This document shows positions 11,157 to 23,312 of a stretch of DNA of 64,000 bases, piece by piece. Source of the stretch: Cryptomeria japonica. Its lineage: Eukaryota; Streptophyta; Pinopsida; Cupressales; Cupressaceae. Under the pieces are notes generated by a model. That model was given only the letters and a program-made list of their open reading frames with translations. It was not told where the DNA came from and made no database searches. Each line of letters begins with the position of its first letter. The first letter of the stretch is position 1. The stretch covers positions 22,942,501 through 23,006,500 of the forward strand of contig NC_081413.1 of NCBI RefSeq assembly GCF_030272615.1. Reading direction: 5' to 3'. The translations under genes were made by a program, and so were the position numbers.

Positions 11157-12447
11157 GTATATGAGTGAAGGATTCCACAAATTCACATGAATTTAATCAC
11201 AAGTAGGGATAATAAAAAAGGTAACATCAACAAGGGTGGCTGCAAGAAGTTGAGTCCCACTTCTGGGAAAAAAGTGGAAGTGTTTTTCCTATTTTTCAAT
11301 TTTTTGGTCGATTGATGTCAAAATTTGAGGTACTTAGAGTTTGAATCTAAAAAAACTTTAGTAATAGAAAATGTAGTGCTCGGAGTCTAATTTTCAAATA
11401 TGTAATTTATTTCAATACCCACATGGTAGAAATTTCTTTTTAGTTGGCACATTTAAAAACCAGTTTTTCAAAATGATTGTTTCAAGACCATACCACACAT
11501 GTGTACGACCACCATATTTTGAAGTAAATAAAAGAATTTTTGCAAATCCTTCTGGGAAAAGATACTTAATATACCAAATATTGATGAGAATATTTTTTCT
11601 TATTTTTTTATTGAATATATTTTTTTAAATTAATTTTTAATTGACTATAAAGTACATTTTCAAAACATCTGGTGTACAACCACCATAATTTGATGAAAAT
11701 TTCATATTTTTTAATTTTTTTTTTTTAATATTCAAAAGAATTGTACGTAGATTGATGTCATATAATTTATTTTCAAAAAAACCTAAAAACAAAAAAGTTA
11801 TTAAAGTTTTACTAAACCTCACTATTTTACATTTAGGTACCACTTTTGATTAATAAATAATGCAAAAATAGTAAAACTAATCATATAACTATGAAATTTA
11901 CATTTTTGAAATTAGGACAGTGAGAACTCTAATGGGTTTTTGTTTCATCAAAAAATACGATCAGGAACACCTTCAAAAAATTATGGCAAAGCAGAAATTT
12001 GGTATTCCAATGCCTTAGCCATTTTTTGGAGGTCCAAGCATAGGCTTGGTCCCACCAAGCCTAACCTGAAGCCAAAACTGAGGCATAGGTATGTTTCCCG
12101 CTCCATCTTTTATGAAACAAGTGCCCATTATTTAAAATTCAAAAAACGAGCACCCGTTTTAAAATTTATAGTACTGTAAGAAACATGTGCCCATTTTTAG
12201 AAATGGGTACACGTTTTTAGAAATGGGTGCCCATTTTTAGAAACAGGTGCCCATTTTTAGAAACGTGTGCCTGTTTCTAAAAATCGTGCACCCGGTTCTC
12301 TACGGTGCTACGATCCTAAACGGGCACCCGTTTTACAAAATGTGCACCCGTTTTATTTTTATGGGTCGGGGCTCCGAAGCTAAACGGGTGCTCGTTTCTT
12401 AAAAAATGGGCACTCGTTTGTAGCGGCAAACTTTTTTGCTCATATAC
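11157..12447. mobile_element. Insertion in T3, possible small DNA transposon
   Basis: The T3 protease sequence is broken here. The inserted 1,291 bp begins GTATATGAG and ends CTCATATAC, a perfect 9-bp inverted pair. No convincing target duplication: TTCAT on the left and TTCTG on the right share only three bases. It has no coding frame of note and includes the minisatellite at 12180-12420. It could be a non-autonomous DNA transposon or simply a chance inverted pair at an old rearrangement. Confidence 0.35.
12180..12420. repeat. Minisatellite of GGGTGCCCATTTTTAGAAA-type units
   Basis: About ten degenerate units, each pairing a GGGTGCCCR or GTGCACCCG core with TTTTTAGAAA or its complement. Units occur in both orientations, so parts can fold. 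The CG content is much higher than in the flanks. Confidence 0.7.
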
Positions 12448-14754
12448 TTCTGCGGAATTGGGACCCAACTTCTTGCACTCACCCACGAACTTAGAGACAA
12501 CCTCAATGGGAAGAGTGATGGAACCTATAGTGGGACAAATAAAGCCAACATGAACCTTAAACATAAAATCAAAATTGTCATAAGTATCTAGATAAAAAAA
12601 ATTAGAATAGAGATTTTCTTTAGTAATAACATTCACCATATATACAAGATCAATGAGCACTCCTCATAAGAGTTTCCTTTAGTTTTTTCAGTAATTAATA
12701 ATGGTCCGTCGGGTGCTTCCATAGTCTCCCTTGAATGAAAGGTAATTCAAGGTTTAGGTTTTGGCTTAGATTTCTCAATAAGGTTCACAACATTTGTGGC
12801 CTCTACACACATCTTAGTAGGAACTATATTATTTGAAGGTTTAGTCTCAATGTGATTGGTAGAATGAGAAGGAAAAGCAATGGTAAATTCTTGCAATTTT
12901 TAATTCGAAGGTGCCATAATTTTATTTTTTGTTATCATGCACCATCCATGGTTATGAGTGTGTTAGAATCAATAAGATCTTGAATCATATGGTTCAACCC
13001 ATAACACTTCTCAGTATCATGACTAGGTCGATGATGGTACTAGCAAAAGGATTTTGGATCAAAAGCATCTTGCAAAGACTTATAGGTATCTATGGGCTTG
13101 ATGGAAGAATATTCATTACATTAGCATTAATTAATCTAAGAATGATACTATGAAATGATTTAGAAATAAGATTAAACTTGTGATATGTAAAGATTGATGA
13201 CAAAGGGGTAGATCTAAAGTTATAGCTACCACTTGTGTATTAATATGTTTAGAAGAATTGTTACTAATCTTGATGAAATTCTTGTTTTGTTTTCGAAACT
13301 TTTGAAATGATTGATGTTGAGTGTCTTCACTCTTATCAACCAGAGACATTGATGAAGATGATTAAAATTGACACAATTGAAGTTGATAATTATGAAGAAC
13401 TAGGACTAAATATATGAAACATATAAAATCAGAAGAAAAAGAAAAACTCATCTCTAATATCCTTCTGCAAATTATTAATGAAAATTATTTGAACATCACC
13501 ATCATGCATATAGGATAACCAATTTGTGACCGTAGATGTTTATATCTACCAATGAAATCAATCAATTTCTCTTCAACTCCTTGTTTACAATGCATCAATT
13601 CAGTTAAAGTAATTTGATAACCATTATTGTTTCAAACATTTTACACAAATGCATTAGAAAATTAGTGAAAATAATGAAATAATCGAGGCAAGGAACAATA
13701 CCATTGAAAAAACTTATCTCTAAATGTATAAGTGAATAGTTTTTTCATAAGTTTATTGTCACAAGAAAAATCACTACACAATGTTTGAATTTTTTTAACA
13801 TGAGTTTATGAGTAACCTTTTCCATTGCATAACTCCAAATTGGGAACTTCTATGTATTGTGGGACAAGAGAAAAAACAATGTTATTGGCAAGTGGGCTAC
13901 CCATATATATGGTAGGGACATTGAATTTGTATTGGGTTAAAGAAAATAATTGTTTTTTGGAAGGATGAGATACTTTGAGATAGATTATTTGTTGTGGCTT
14001 CAGTTGGTGAATTAGAATTGGACATGTTGGATTGTTATGGATGGGTAACATTAGGATAAATAGGTGGGTATTCATAATAGAAAGGTGAAATATTATTGTA
14101 CATGGGTATGGGAAATGGTTGTGATATAAATGGAAGGGTGATGGATAGAGGTATGTAGGAGTACTAATTTATAGAATTACCCATAGTATTAAAATGTGTA
14201 GGATTGGCATTTTGTGTAGTGATATCCATGATAGAAGATGTATATTTAGGATTATTAGGCAAAGATGTAGGAATGGGAATGGAATTCTCAGCTTGATTTA
14301 GAGGATCGGAAAGACAAAGGGCTTTGACTCAACTTATCACTGGCATATCATTATTATCAACAATATGAGCATTACCACGCAACTTTTTTATATGATTTTA
14401 GTTACTTTGAATCATTATCTCCAAGCATTCAATCAAGCATAATCCCCTACTATCCAAGTGTTCTTGACTTGTTATTTTTTGAATCCTCTCCAAGTCATAG
14501 TCAATATTCCCCAATTGATTAATAGTTACTTGAGTTATGGAGTTATCCTCATCATTAGAAATGTGAGGGGAATGGCTCTCCACAATGTTAGGTATGCCTT
14601 TTGTAGGAATAGAGGATTCACTCAAGTTCCCATTGAGTAGGTTATTTATCCCACACTCACACCCCTTGGTATTTAAACTTTGTCGATTCACAGGTCTATA
14701 AATTCTCACTAGGATATTAGGTATGGAAGAAAGGGTAGTGAAACTCATATACAA

Positions 14755-15174
14755 AGAGGGAAAAGCTAAATGAATGGATTTTCACTCACTATACCTCTGA
14801 TACAATCGACACTGCTAGAAACAATTAGTATTTAACAATGCAAATTCCCAATAGAATGATTGGTTAACCGACACAATATATGAAATAAATTATAGATGTG
14901 AACAAAAAAATGCTTCTTAATATGTGAATAATATGAAATAAAATTCAGATCGAAGCATATAAATTATAAATTATAAATTATACATTCAACAAGTCAATTT
15001 CATCAAAATATTTAGGGTTTTAATGAATTAGACGTCTAAATTTATGTAATTTTATTGCATAAATGATGTATTTCAGAAACGATTGCAAATGTGAATTAAT
15101 TATATGCATAAACCAATTATAACTTAAAATGAAAATTTGAATTAATGCAAGCACCATGTCAGGTTCACCAAAAA
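14755..15174 (-). other. T3 leader and primer-binding site
   Basis: Noncoding leader of T3, aligning with the leader of T2 at 43950-44446. On the minus strand, TGGTGAACCTGACATGG (15170-15154) follows the LTR end TTTACA with the same spacing as in T1, so it is a decayed form of the tRNA-Trp site. Confidence 0.7.
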
Positions 15175-16541
15175 TGTAAAGGAAATATAATTCACAAGTA
15201 TATGCATACAAACTAGGAACTAGGCCTACTTCCTAATATGGAAGAAATTTATGCAGAGGGATGAATTTAATTGGCTCAATCATAAATTTGATTAAAATGG
15301 ACTAAGAACAAGGTAGATTCATGACTTGTTTTTTGAGTTGAAAATGAGATATGGAAAGATATGAATTAAATGGAAGATCTAGGGCTAAAGGTGTAAAATT
15401 GACAGAAATAGACAAAAACAAATAGTTTTAGATTTGAAATGCAATCACAAATACAAATATATAAAAAGGAAGCTAAAAAGAATCTTGTCGAAAATATGGG
15501 CCTAAAAGAGTGGAACAATAGTTCTCTTGGCAAACATACCCTTCAAGTGTTGGATGTACGCAACAACTATCTTTTTAGGATTAGAATGTAATCTTGAATT
15601 TGTTCTCCTAAAGTTCCATGAGAAAATTGTCAGACATAGGTGTGCGGGTTAACCTTCTCGTCCACTTTTCACCTCTACAAAAGCTAGACCTGGTTGTTTA
15701 TGTATATTCTAGTTGATTATGTAATAGTGTATTCTTAACTTATCACTGACACATAAAAGAAGAGAAACTATTTTTTTGATAGGGTTTCCTTAGGTCAAAA
15801 CTTGGGTTTGGTATTAACCTATAATTAAATTGAAATTAAAAATTATTTGAACTATAAAGTGCTGCTTTATAAGGTTAGAGGCTAGATCTAAATTTAACTG
15901 TTGAAATTAGAATGCTATACCTTGATGATTCTTCCTTTGAAGTCTTCATGCCAAGGTTGATGATGTCATGTATGAAATTGGGATTTTATCATAATGTCTT
16001 GATCATGGATGCCATCTTGACCTCTTAAAATCTAAATACTAACCTCTCCTTCATTTCATTGATAATGTTTGATTGCTTGTTCATTTGAATTGAATCTTAC
16101 TCTTAAGAAATTAAATTGGAAACCTATGGATAAATTATAGAATTGTCTAAATGAGAGGGCAAGGCTTGATTTTATACCACACCTCATGAAATGTGTTTGA
16201 ACTTTCAAAGCAATCTAGTATGGGAAGGGAATTTCTACCCAATGTTTCTAGTTGTTGTCAAGTCCAAAATTAAGCCCATTTAAGTGAGACGAGGGCTCTT
16301 GGGGCACTATTTCCCAGGGCATGGATTCTTGGGGTGTCTTTTTCAAGGACAAGCATTCTTAGGGAGTCCTTGTCTAGCCTATCAAAGCTAAACTCAAGAC
16401 CACTAAACCAAGTGAACATGAAGTATTAATATTTCAAGCCGATGTAAGTTTAATCAAACATGGTCAAAGAATGGAAGATAAAACTAAAATGAGGTATAAT
16501 TAATGATGAAATTGTATAGTGATATAATTAATGATGCTACA
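15175..16541 (-). repeat. LTR shared by T2 and T3
   Basis: 1,367 bp. On the minus strand it starts TGTAGCATC, after GGGCTAAA (16542-16549), the same junction as in T1, and ends TTTACA at 15175. It is flanked on one side by an internal 3' end (T2) and on the other by a primer-binding site and gag leader (T3). It therefore serves as 3' LTR of one element and 5' LTR of the other. Diverged from the T1 LTR; only landmarks align. Confidence 0.7.
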
Positions 16542-16735
16542 TTTAGCCCATAATTTAGTAGAAGTATGAGGCTATTCTCATACTCTCGATAAATTATAGA
16601 ATATCATTGAAAAAATTTCATCAAAATTAAGAGGCAAGACACACCATGCCACCAGGGACTTGCGATAGCATCAATGTAATATTAAGACAAAAGACTTCCA
16701 ACATATGGAGAGAGAGAGAGAGAGAGACAAAGAGA

Positions 16736-16799
<64 letters not shown>

Positions 16800-18480
16800 G
16801 ACAGAGAGAGAGACAGAGAGAGAGACAGAGAGAGATAGAGAGAGAGAGAAAGAGAGACAAAGAGATAGAGAGACAGAGAGACAAAGACAGAGACAGAGAC
16901 AGAGATCATAAATATGGTAGCCTCATAAGACTCATCCTTACTATGAATCATGTAGAGAAAAAATTAAATTAAAAAATTAGTGAAAAAGATTACAAAGAAA
17001 AAGGCTCATATTGCAATGCAATTTGAATAATGAATTGACATGTCATCGAATGTGTGATCAAAGTGTAAAAACCAAACCTTGTGGCATGTGCAGAAAGTGT
17101 AACAAAAAGAGAAAATTTTATGCACCCACATTAAAGAAATTGCACATGCCTTACCAGGAACAATTTCTTTAAGATAGCTTCCATGCATCCAAAAGATATG
17201 AAGTTTTTCACAAAGACATTCCATTAAGAAAGCACAAATCAATGGTGATGGAGGACAAGATAGAAAGAGAGCACATAACTGAGGACAATACACACATTTG
17301 ATAAATCATATATGTCAAATATGATTATATTGCACTGACCTCATCCCCTAAAGGTTGTGAAACTAAAATCACAATGGAAGAATAGTACCTAAAATGAACA
17401 ATAAAAGTCTTTTTGGGTCTACATGATTGATACCAAAAATAGATATCCCAATGGTTTGCATCGTCCCCAAGTAGACAACACAAAATCACATTTTTAATAT
17501 AACATCATGAATATGACATGTAGAAGAATTGAGATACAAATAGATGAATGCAACAAAAGGTAAGGTCCCTGTATTATGTTGCACTGATATAGAAACAAGG
17601 GTCATGCAAAGAGAGTAACAAAACATAAAAATATACCAAGCAATACATCACGGAGGAGGCAGATCACATGCATAAAAACACACAAAAGAGAATCCATTGT
17701 ACAACTGAAGCTAGTCTAGAAAATCATATACCTCTCAATCGCACTAAATAATATCTTTTAGGGATGATGGACAAGATGTGATATGAGACACAAAAAGTAG
17801 GTAACCAGACATAGAGCGACTTCCAAACAAAGACCATTCTCTAATGATGAGTCACTTTGTTTGTCACTAGGAGCTAGGATTAACGATTTTTAAAATATCA
17901 AGGATAACTCATGGTGAATCACAAAAATCTTGTACATATCATCAGAGTCATCAGTATCCACATTTTTGGCATCAACAATATTATTAGCATCATTATCATC
18001 AGCTAAATTAATCATGATGATATTTAATCATTAATAGAAATGAATCATCATTTTGTATTGACAATTTTAAATTTTTGCATGGTTGATTATGATGAACTTC
18101 ATCCCTTGTGCTAGGAAAATATTGGGCAAATGGGATCAAGTCAACATTTGGCATCTTAGGGGAGTAAATATTTTAGAAAATAAGTTCATAACCCTCAGTG
18201 GCATGGTGTGTTTGTTGGCAGCCTATTGCACTATGATTTCTCATGGTTCAATTCAAAACTTGTATAGGTTGGGGATCAATCAACACAGGTTTATTTTCTT
18301 CCATTGTAGGGGAAGGAACTGAAGAAACCTCACTAGGCTAAGAGATGCAATATGCTAGGAATTTGCCTTTAAAGGATTTAGGAAGTAGGACAAATATATA
18401 TATAGGAGGAATAGAATGTGTAAGAAGAAGTTTAGGTACCAAATCAAGAGAAGGAATATCCATGGCTAAATGAACCTTAG
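16542..18480 (-). other. T2 3' internal region, no pol
   Basis: Noncoding part of T2 between its protease region and its polypurine tract. It contains the landmark TGCATCGTCCCCAAGTAGAC (17459-17478), the reverse complement of the T1 landmark near 5578. Like T1, no polymerase or integrase is present in this interval, so T2 was also Gag-only. It is expanded by the GA repeat at 16702-16906. Confidence 0.65.
16702..16906. repeat. (GA)n/(GAGACA)n microsatellite
   Basis: About 205 bp of GAGA interrupted by regularly spaced ACA. Long Arg/Glu or Ser/Leu reading frames across it are artefacts of the repeat. Confidence 0.95.
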
Positions 18481-18930
18481 ATTTACTCATGGATTATATC
18501 CTTTTAGGTTTGAATCTTTGATAAAATAATGAATGGAGATCTTCTTGGGGTTTTAAAGTTTCAGACTTCTGAGGCAAAAATAAATCTATGTTGAGGTTTC
18601 CAGATCTTGCTAAGGAATTATAAAGAATATGATTGATCATGATAATACAACCATCATGATGGAACTTCAAACATTTATTGATGGTAGAAGGGATAGCTTT
18701 CATAAAATGGAACCAAGGATGACCCAACTTTACACAAAATCGGTCAGAGTTAGGGACAATATCAAAGGTAATATCTAGGAACTTAGTCCCAACCTCAATG
18801 AAAAGAGTGATGGAACCTTTAGTGGGACAAATATGGCCACCGTGCACATTAATCATAACATTGGATTTCTCTTAAGTATATTTATAAAATTGTTGAGTAT
18901 AGAGATGTGCTTAATTAATAACATTCACCA
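18481..18930 (-). pseudogene. T2 protease fragment (first copy)
   Basis: Retropepsin-like part of the T2 Gag polyprotein, matching T1 at about 4170-4480: GSITLFIEVGTKFLDITFD, VKLGHPWFHFMKAI and INKCLKFHHDG. An open run of 120 codons spans 18494-18856. The upstream part of the gene is not adjacent: T4 inserted at 18931, and the reading resumes at 41916 with the target duplication in between. Reading across the two sides gives the expected order of protease motifs. The catalytic triplet, on the far side, reads Asp-Leu-Val, so the enzyme is dead. Confidence 0.85.
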
Positions 18931-19104
18931 TGTTTTCGTTATTTTTGGCTAAGTCACAAAATAGGTCAACCCCTACAAATTCTGTCCAATCTATAGTGCA
19001 CACACTCTAAGCATTCTTTTAGAGGCCTCATGCATGATTTAGGATCCTCGAATTTTTATTTGGAGGTTCTAGTCACTTTTTGGGTCTTTTAAGTTAGTTT
19101 TGTG

Positions 19105-19622
19105 TTTTGGTGCAAATCAAGGTTACAAACCCAAATTACACTTCCCCTTCAAAATTCTTATTCTAGTATAAATCGGGTTTGTGACCCCAATTTACACCAT
19201 ATTATAGACAAGTCTTACATGTCAAGTGCAAGTCGAGGTTATAATGCTGACCTATACCTAAAGCCTTAGAAATCATATTTTTGGTGCAAGGCGGGGTTGT
19301 AACCCCAACTTACACCAAGTTTTCCTATTTCTGGTGCAGAGCAAGGTTATAACCTCGACCTACATCGAGTTCTCTCTAGATGGTGTAAGGCAAGGTTATA
19401 ACCCTGACCTACACCGAGACCTTACTCAATGGTGTATTTCAGGGTTGTAATCCTGATCTACATCCAGTCACCCCTTCATGGTGTAAATCAGAGTTATAAC
19501 CCTGACTAACAACATTTTCCTTTATTTTTTGCCAAGTGTTGATGCAAATTCAGGGTTGTAACTCCGACTTGCACCATAATTATTTCTCAGGTGTAAATCG
19601 GGGTTATAACCCAGATTCACAC
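19105..19622 (+). repeat. Palindromic-unit array, 5' LTR first copy
   Basis: Ten units, spaced about 50 bp, of the form GGTGTAAATCGGGGTTATAACCCCGATTTACACC with changes. Each is a near-palindrome of about 34 bp with almost no loop. Separators are short T-rich runs such as TTTTCCTATTT. Confidence 0.85.
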
Positions 19623-19689
19623 CTGAGAAATAATTATGGTACAAGTCAGAGTTACAACCCTAAATTTGCACCAACACTTGGCAAAAAAT
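19524..19689. repeat. 166-bp fold-back palindrome at the duplication joint
   Basis: The arm ATTTTTTGCCAAGTGTTGAT... (from 19524) is matched by the inverted arm ending ...CAACACTTGGCAAAAAAT (19689). The centre is near 19606, inside the last hairpin unit. The left arm is normal T4 LTR sequence. The right arm is its inverted copy and runs directly into T2 sequence, the start of the second copy of the tandem duplication. Confidence 0.85.
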
Positions 19690-20177
19690 GAATCATCATC
19701 TAAATTAATCATGATAAGATATTTAATCATTAATAGAAATGAATCATCATTTTGTATTGACAATTTTATATTTTTGCGTGGTTGATTATGATGAACTTCA
19801 TCCCTTGTACTAGGAAAATATTGGGCAAATAGGATCAAGTCAACATTTGGCATCTTAGGGGGGTAAATATTTTAGAAAATAAGTTCATAAGCCTCAGTGG
19901 CATGGTGTGTTTGTTGGCAGCCTATTGCACTATGATTTCTCATGGTTCAATTCAAAACTTGTATAGGTTGGGGATCAATCAACACAGGTTTATTTTCTTC
20001 CATTGTAGGGGAAGGAACTGAAGAAACCTCACTAGGCTGAGAGATGCAATATGCTAGGAATTTGCCTTTAAAGGATTTAGGAAGTAGGACAAATATATAT
20101 AGGAGGAATATAATGTGTAAGAAGAAGTTAAGGTACAAAATCAAGAGAAGGAATATCCATGGCTAAATGACCCTTAG

Positions 20178-20627
20178 ATTTACTCATGGATTATATCCTT
20201 TTAGGTTTGAATTTTTGATAAAATAACAAATGGAGATCTTCTTGGGGTTTAAAAGTTTCAGACTTCTGAGGCAAAAATAAATCTATGGTGAGGTTTCCAC
20301 ATCTTGCTAAGAAATTATAAAGAATATGATGGATCATGATAATACACCCATCATGATGGAACTTCAAACATTTATTGATGGTAGAAGGGATAGCTTTCAT
20401 AAAATGGAACCAAGGATGACCCAACTTTACATGAAATTGGTCAGAGTTAGGGATAATATCAAAGGTAATATCTAGGAACTTAGTGCCAACCTCAATGAAA
20501 AGAGTGATGGAACCTTTAGTGGGACAAATATGGCCACTGTACACATTAATCATAACATTGGATTTCTCTTAAGTATATTTATAAAATTGTTAAGTATAGA
20601 GATGTGATTAATTAATAACATTCACCA
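20178..20627 (-). pseudogene. T2 protease fragment (duplicate copy)
   Basis: Second copy of the 18481-18930 fragment, with the same 120-codon open run (20191-20553) and about a dozen amino-acid changes. It ends at the duplicated CACCA (20623-20627), directly before a second T4 LTR start at 20628. Product of the local duplication, not an independent insertion. Confidence 0.85.
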
Positions 20628-20802
20628 TGTTTTCCTTATTTTTGGCTAAGTCACAAAACAGGTCAACTCCTACAAATTATGTCCAATCTATAGTCCACAT
20701 GCTCTAAGCATTCTTTTAGAGGCCTCATGCATGATTTAGGATCCTCGATTTTTTATTTGGAGGTTCTTGTCACTTTTTGGGTCTTTTAAGTTAGTTTTGT
20801 GT

Positions 20803-21325
20803 TTTGGTGCAAATCGAGGTTACAAACCCAAATTACACTTCCCCTTCAAAATTCTTATTCTGGTATAAATCGGGTTTGTGACCCCAATTTACACCATATT
20901 ATAGACAAGTCTTACATGTCAAGTGCAAGTCGAGGTTATAACACTGACATATACCTAAAGCCTTAGAAATCATATTTTTGGTGCAAGGCGGGGTTGTAAC
21001 CCCAACTTACACCAAGTTTTCCTATTTCTAGTGCAGAGCGAGGTTATAACCCCGACCTACATCTAGTTCTCTCTAGATGGTGTAAGGTGAGGTTATAACC
21101 CCGACCTACACCGAGACCTTACTCAATGGTGTATTTCAGGGCCGTAACCCTCATCTACACCCAGTCACCCCTTCATGGTGTAAGTCAGAGTTATAACCCT
21201 GACTAACAACATTTTCCTTTATTTTTTCCCAAGTGTTGGTGCAAATTCAGGGTTGTAACTCCAACTTGCACCATAATTATTTCTCACGTGTAAATCGAGG
21301 TTATAACCTGAATTCACACCAAAAT
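20803..21325 (+). repeat. Palindromic-unit array, 5' LTR second copy
   Basis: Same array as 19105-19622, offset by 1,697 bp, with about ten units. It continues normally into the rest of the LTR after CACACC at about 21318, unlike the first copy, which turns back on itself there. Confidence 0.85.
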
Positions 21326-22430
21326 AAGTTACTTTCTTTTCTTTTTCATAAGTGCAAATCGGACTTATGAATTTAATATGAACCTTTATGATTATTAACC
21401 CTTCCCAAATGCAAATGGGACTTATAAGTTCAAAATTTACTTCATGACCCCCTTTGGTCATTTTTGTCAAACTCTAGGAATTCGTCAAATCCATTTCTGC
21501 AACTCCAGTCCAGATGCCAGATTCGGCACATTGGGACCAGATGACTATGAAATACAAGATAAGAAGTGAGAACATTAAGGTTCTATTGGTGAGGAATGAT
21601 GAATAAGATGAGGCTTCAGACACTTAGTCATTTTTATGCATCTCTAGCCTAGTGTCATTTTTTAATCTCAACCAACACCTCAAGTGTCATTTTTGTATTC
21701 AAGTTTTTGCATCCAGAACTTGCACCTGTCATAAGTCAAATCAAACTCTACCTTTGACTTGTTCACAAATTAGTTGTAATTTTTCTAGTTTCATGTTGCA
21801 CCTCTCCTCAATATGTATGCAAATTTTCATTGTAATAAGGATATTTTGAGGATATATCTTTTATATTAGGAATCTTTAATCTACATCCCAAAACTTTATC
21901 GAAGTAAAGAGGAAAAGTGAAACTTTGTTCTCCTATTGTGATTTTACAAATTTGATCAAATAAGAAGAAAGCTTTGGCATCTATACTTTGTGTTGGATTT
22001 ATTTGTGGTTTATGGTGAGAGTGTTCTTATGTCATTCTTGTTGTCAATTCTTATTTTTATCAATGAAAGGTTTTGTTGAGGAAATATTGTTAAAGACTAG
22101 AAACGATTGTTGGTTGTTGGACTTTGTGTCAAATTTCAGCTTTTGTTTATTAGGATTAATAGAAGGAGATAATAACTTGAAGACTTTGAGCTTCATATTG
22201 TTATTTCAAGAAAAGTATCAAAATTTGTAATAGGATATCAAGATAAAGGCTTTGTGCTTTACTTTGTTTTCTTAGTACACAACTATGGGATACATAAGTT
22301 ATTTGTAACAGGTTTGAAGGAATATAGTGACTACAAGATGTTGACCTTAAACACTATTTTCCCATCTTGGAGAAGCAAAGGATAACTTTTTACCTTCATG
22401 AAAACTTTCCTTATTTACTTATTTGTATTT

Positions 22431-22871
22431 ATTGGTGTAAATTATGTCGCATAATTACACTTTACATAAGTTACCGTAGGGTAATGAATTTCATAGCAGT
22501 TTGGATATGAGACACTTAGAGAAGTGTGCAAATAGGGATGATGTACGTAGGATAAATTCCACCTTTTGTGGTCTTAGCTTGTTGTTACATTGAGTGATCC
22601 ACCTCATGTGGAATATTTTATTATTTCTCCTACATACCCCTACCTACCCTTGTTTCTCATTGAGCCACCTATCATGTTCATGTGTTCACATATCCATATG
22701 GCCTTGCCTTTATAAGTAGCCTTATCTTCATCATATGTATTTTTGGATGATCCAGTTGATCAATATTTTGTATCTTGATTAGAATACACTTTATTCTTAT
22801 CAAATTTTTTGTCTCTCTTTTGTTATATTCAACGTCCTCTTGATCTTCACTATTTTCAACAAATTCTTATA
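22431..22871. mobile_element. 441-bp insertion in T4 5' LTR
   Basis: Absent from the 3' LTR at the matching place (41580). Flanked by GTATTT on both sides (22425-22430 and 22872-22877). It starts with the palindrome GTGTAAATTATGTCGCATAA... and includes a TATA-like CTTTATAAG near 22710. It may be a solo LTR of a small element or a MITE; no coding. Confidence 0.5.
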
Positions 22872-23186
22872 GTATTTGATCATTCCTATATTTTGGGTTA
22901 ATTTGCAACATTGAAAGTGTAAGAATTAAATTACTTCTCTATATTTTCAATTCTTTCCTGAAGAAAGAGGAAAGAAAAACATACATCTTGATAAAAGAGG
23001 ATAGAATTATGTACAACCCATGTTAGAATAGGAGTTTAGATTTGTATCTTATTTTATAAGGATAGAGTAGTGAATTAGTGGGGATCTTTTACTTAAGAAT
23101 TAGGAGATATTTAATCTCACACATTATGGTTGAAACCACAATTTTGTAAACTTCTCTAGATTGCAAAATTTTCAACCAACAGTTTT

Positions 23187-23203
23187 TGGTGACTCTGTTA
23201 AGG
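23187..23203 (+). promoter_or_regulatory. T4 primer-binding site
   Basis: TGGTGACTCTGTTAAGG, five bases after the LTR end. It has the TGG start and the spacing of a primer-binding site. The tRNA was not identified; it is not the tRNA-Trp site used by T1. Confidence 0.55.
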
Positions 23204-23312
23204 ATACGATACACATCCAAAGGCCTCATGATTTTGGTTGAAGTGTAACTATATCCTATTAATTGAAATTTATGTTATGTAATTTCTCAAGATTTCATGA
23301 AAGACATGTAAA

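Larger units (their letters stand above)
11108..14754 (-). pseudogene. T3 gag-protease pseudogene, interrupted
   Basis: Minus-strand relative of the T1 gag. From right to left: N-terminal part (14754-14398, matching the T1 segment with the E/Q-L-x2-L-D and LIEGL motifs), the gag region with ASPLSL and HVEIPHLELYNGKGD relatives (14075-13806), a decayed zinc-knuckle region near 13000, and the protease region (12660 to about 12450) with LIDLVYMVNVITKEN and GSITLPIEV. The protease sequence breaks at about 12447 and a short piece resumes at 11156-11108 (matching the T2 stretch near 18655-18703). Many stops and frameshifts. The catalytic position reads Asp-Leu-Val. The 1.29 kb between is treated as a later insertion. 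Confidence 0.75.
17993..21330. repeat. 1.7-kb tandem duplication across the T2/T4 border
   Basis: About 17993-19622 repeats as about 19690-21318 with a constant offset of 1,697 bp (for example TAAATTAATCATGAT at 18004 and 19701, and the protease frames 18494-18856 and 20191-20553). Each copy contains the T2 protease fragment, the CACCA border, the T4 LTR start and its hairpin array. The duplication therefore happened after T4 inserted. Confidence 0.85.
18931..23181 (+). repeat. T4 5' LTR, enlarged by duplication
   Basis: The uninterrupted LTR is 20628-23181 (2,554 bp including the 441-bp insertion). 18931 to about 19622 is an extra copy of its beginning. It ends TTTTCAACCAACA; the partner is at 41903-41915. 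The region after the hairpin array, from 21330 on, aligns with 39355-40014 and 41169-41915. Confidence 0.85.

Noticed and set aside
16627-16972. Overlapping Arg/Glu and Ser/Leu frames on both strands
   Set aside because: Artefact of the GAGACA microsatellite inside T2.
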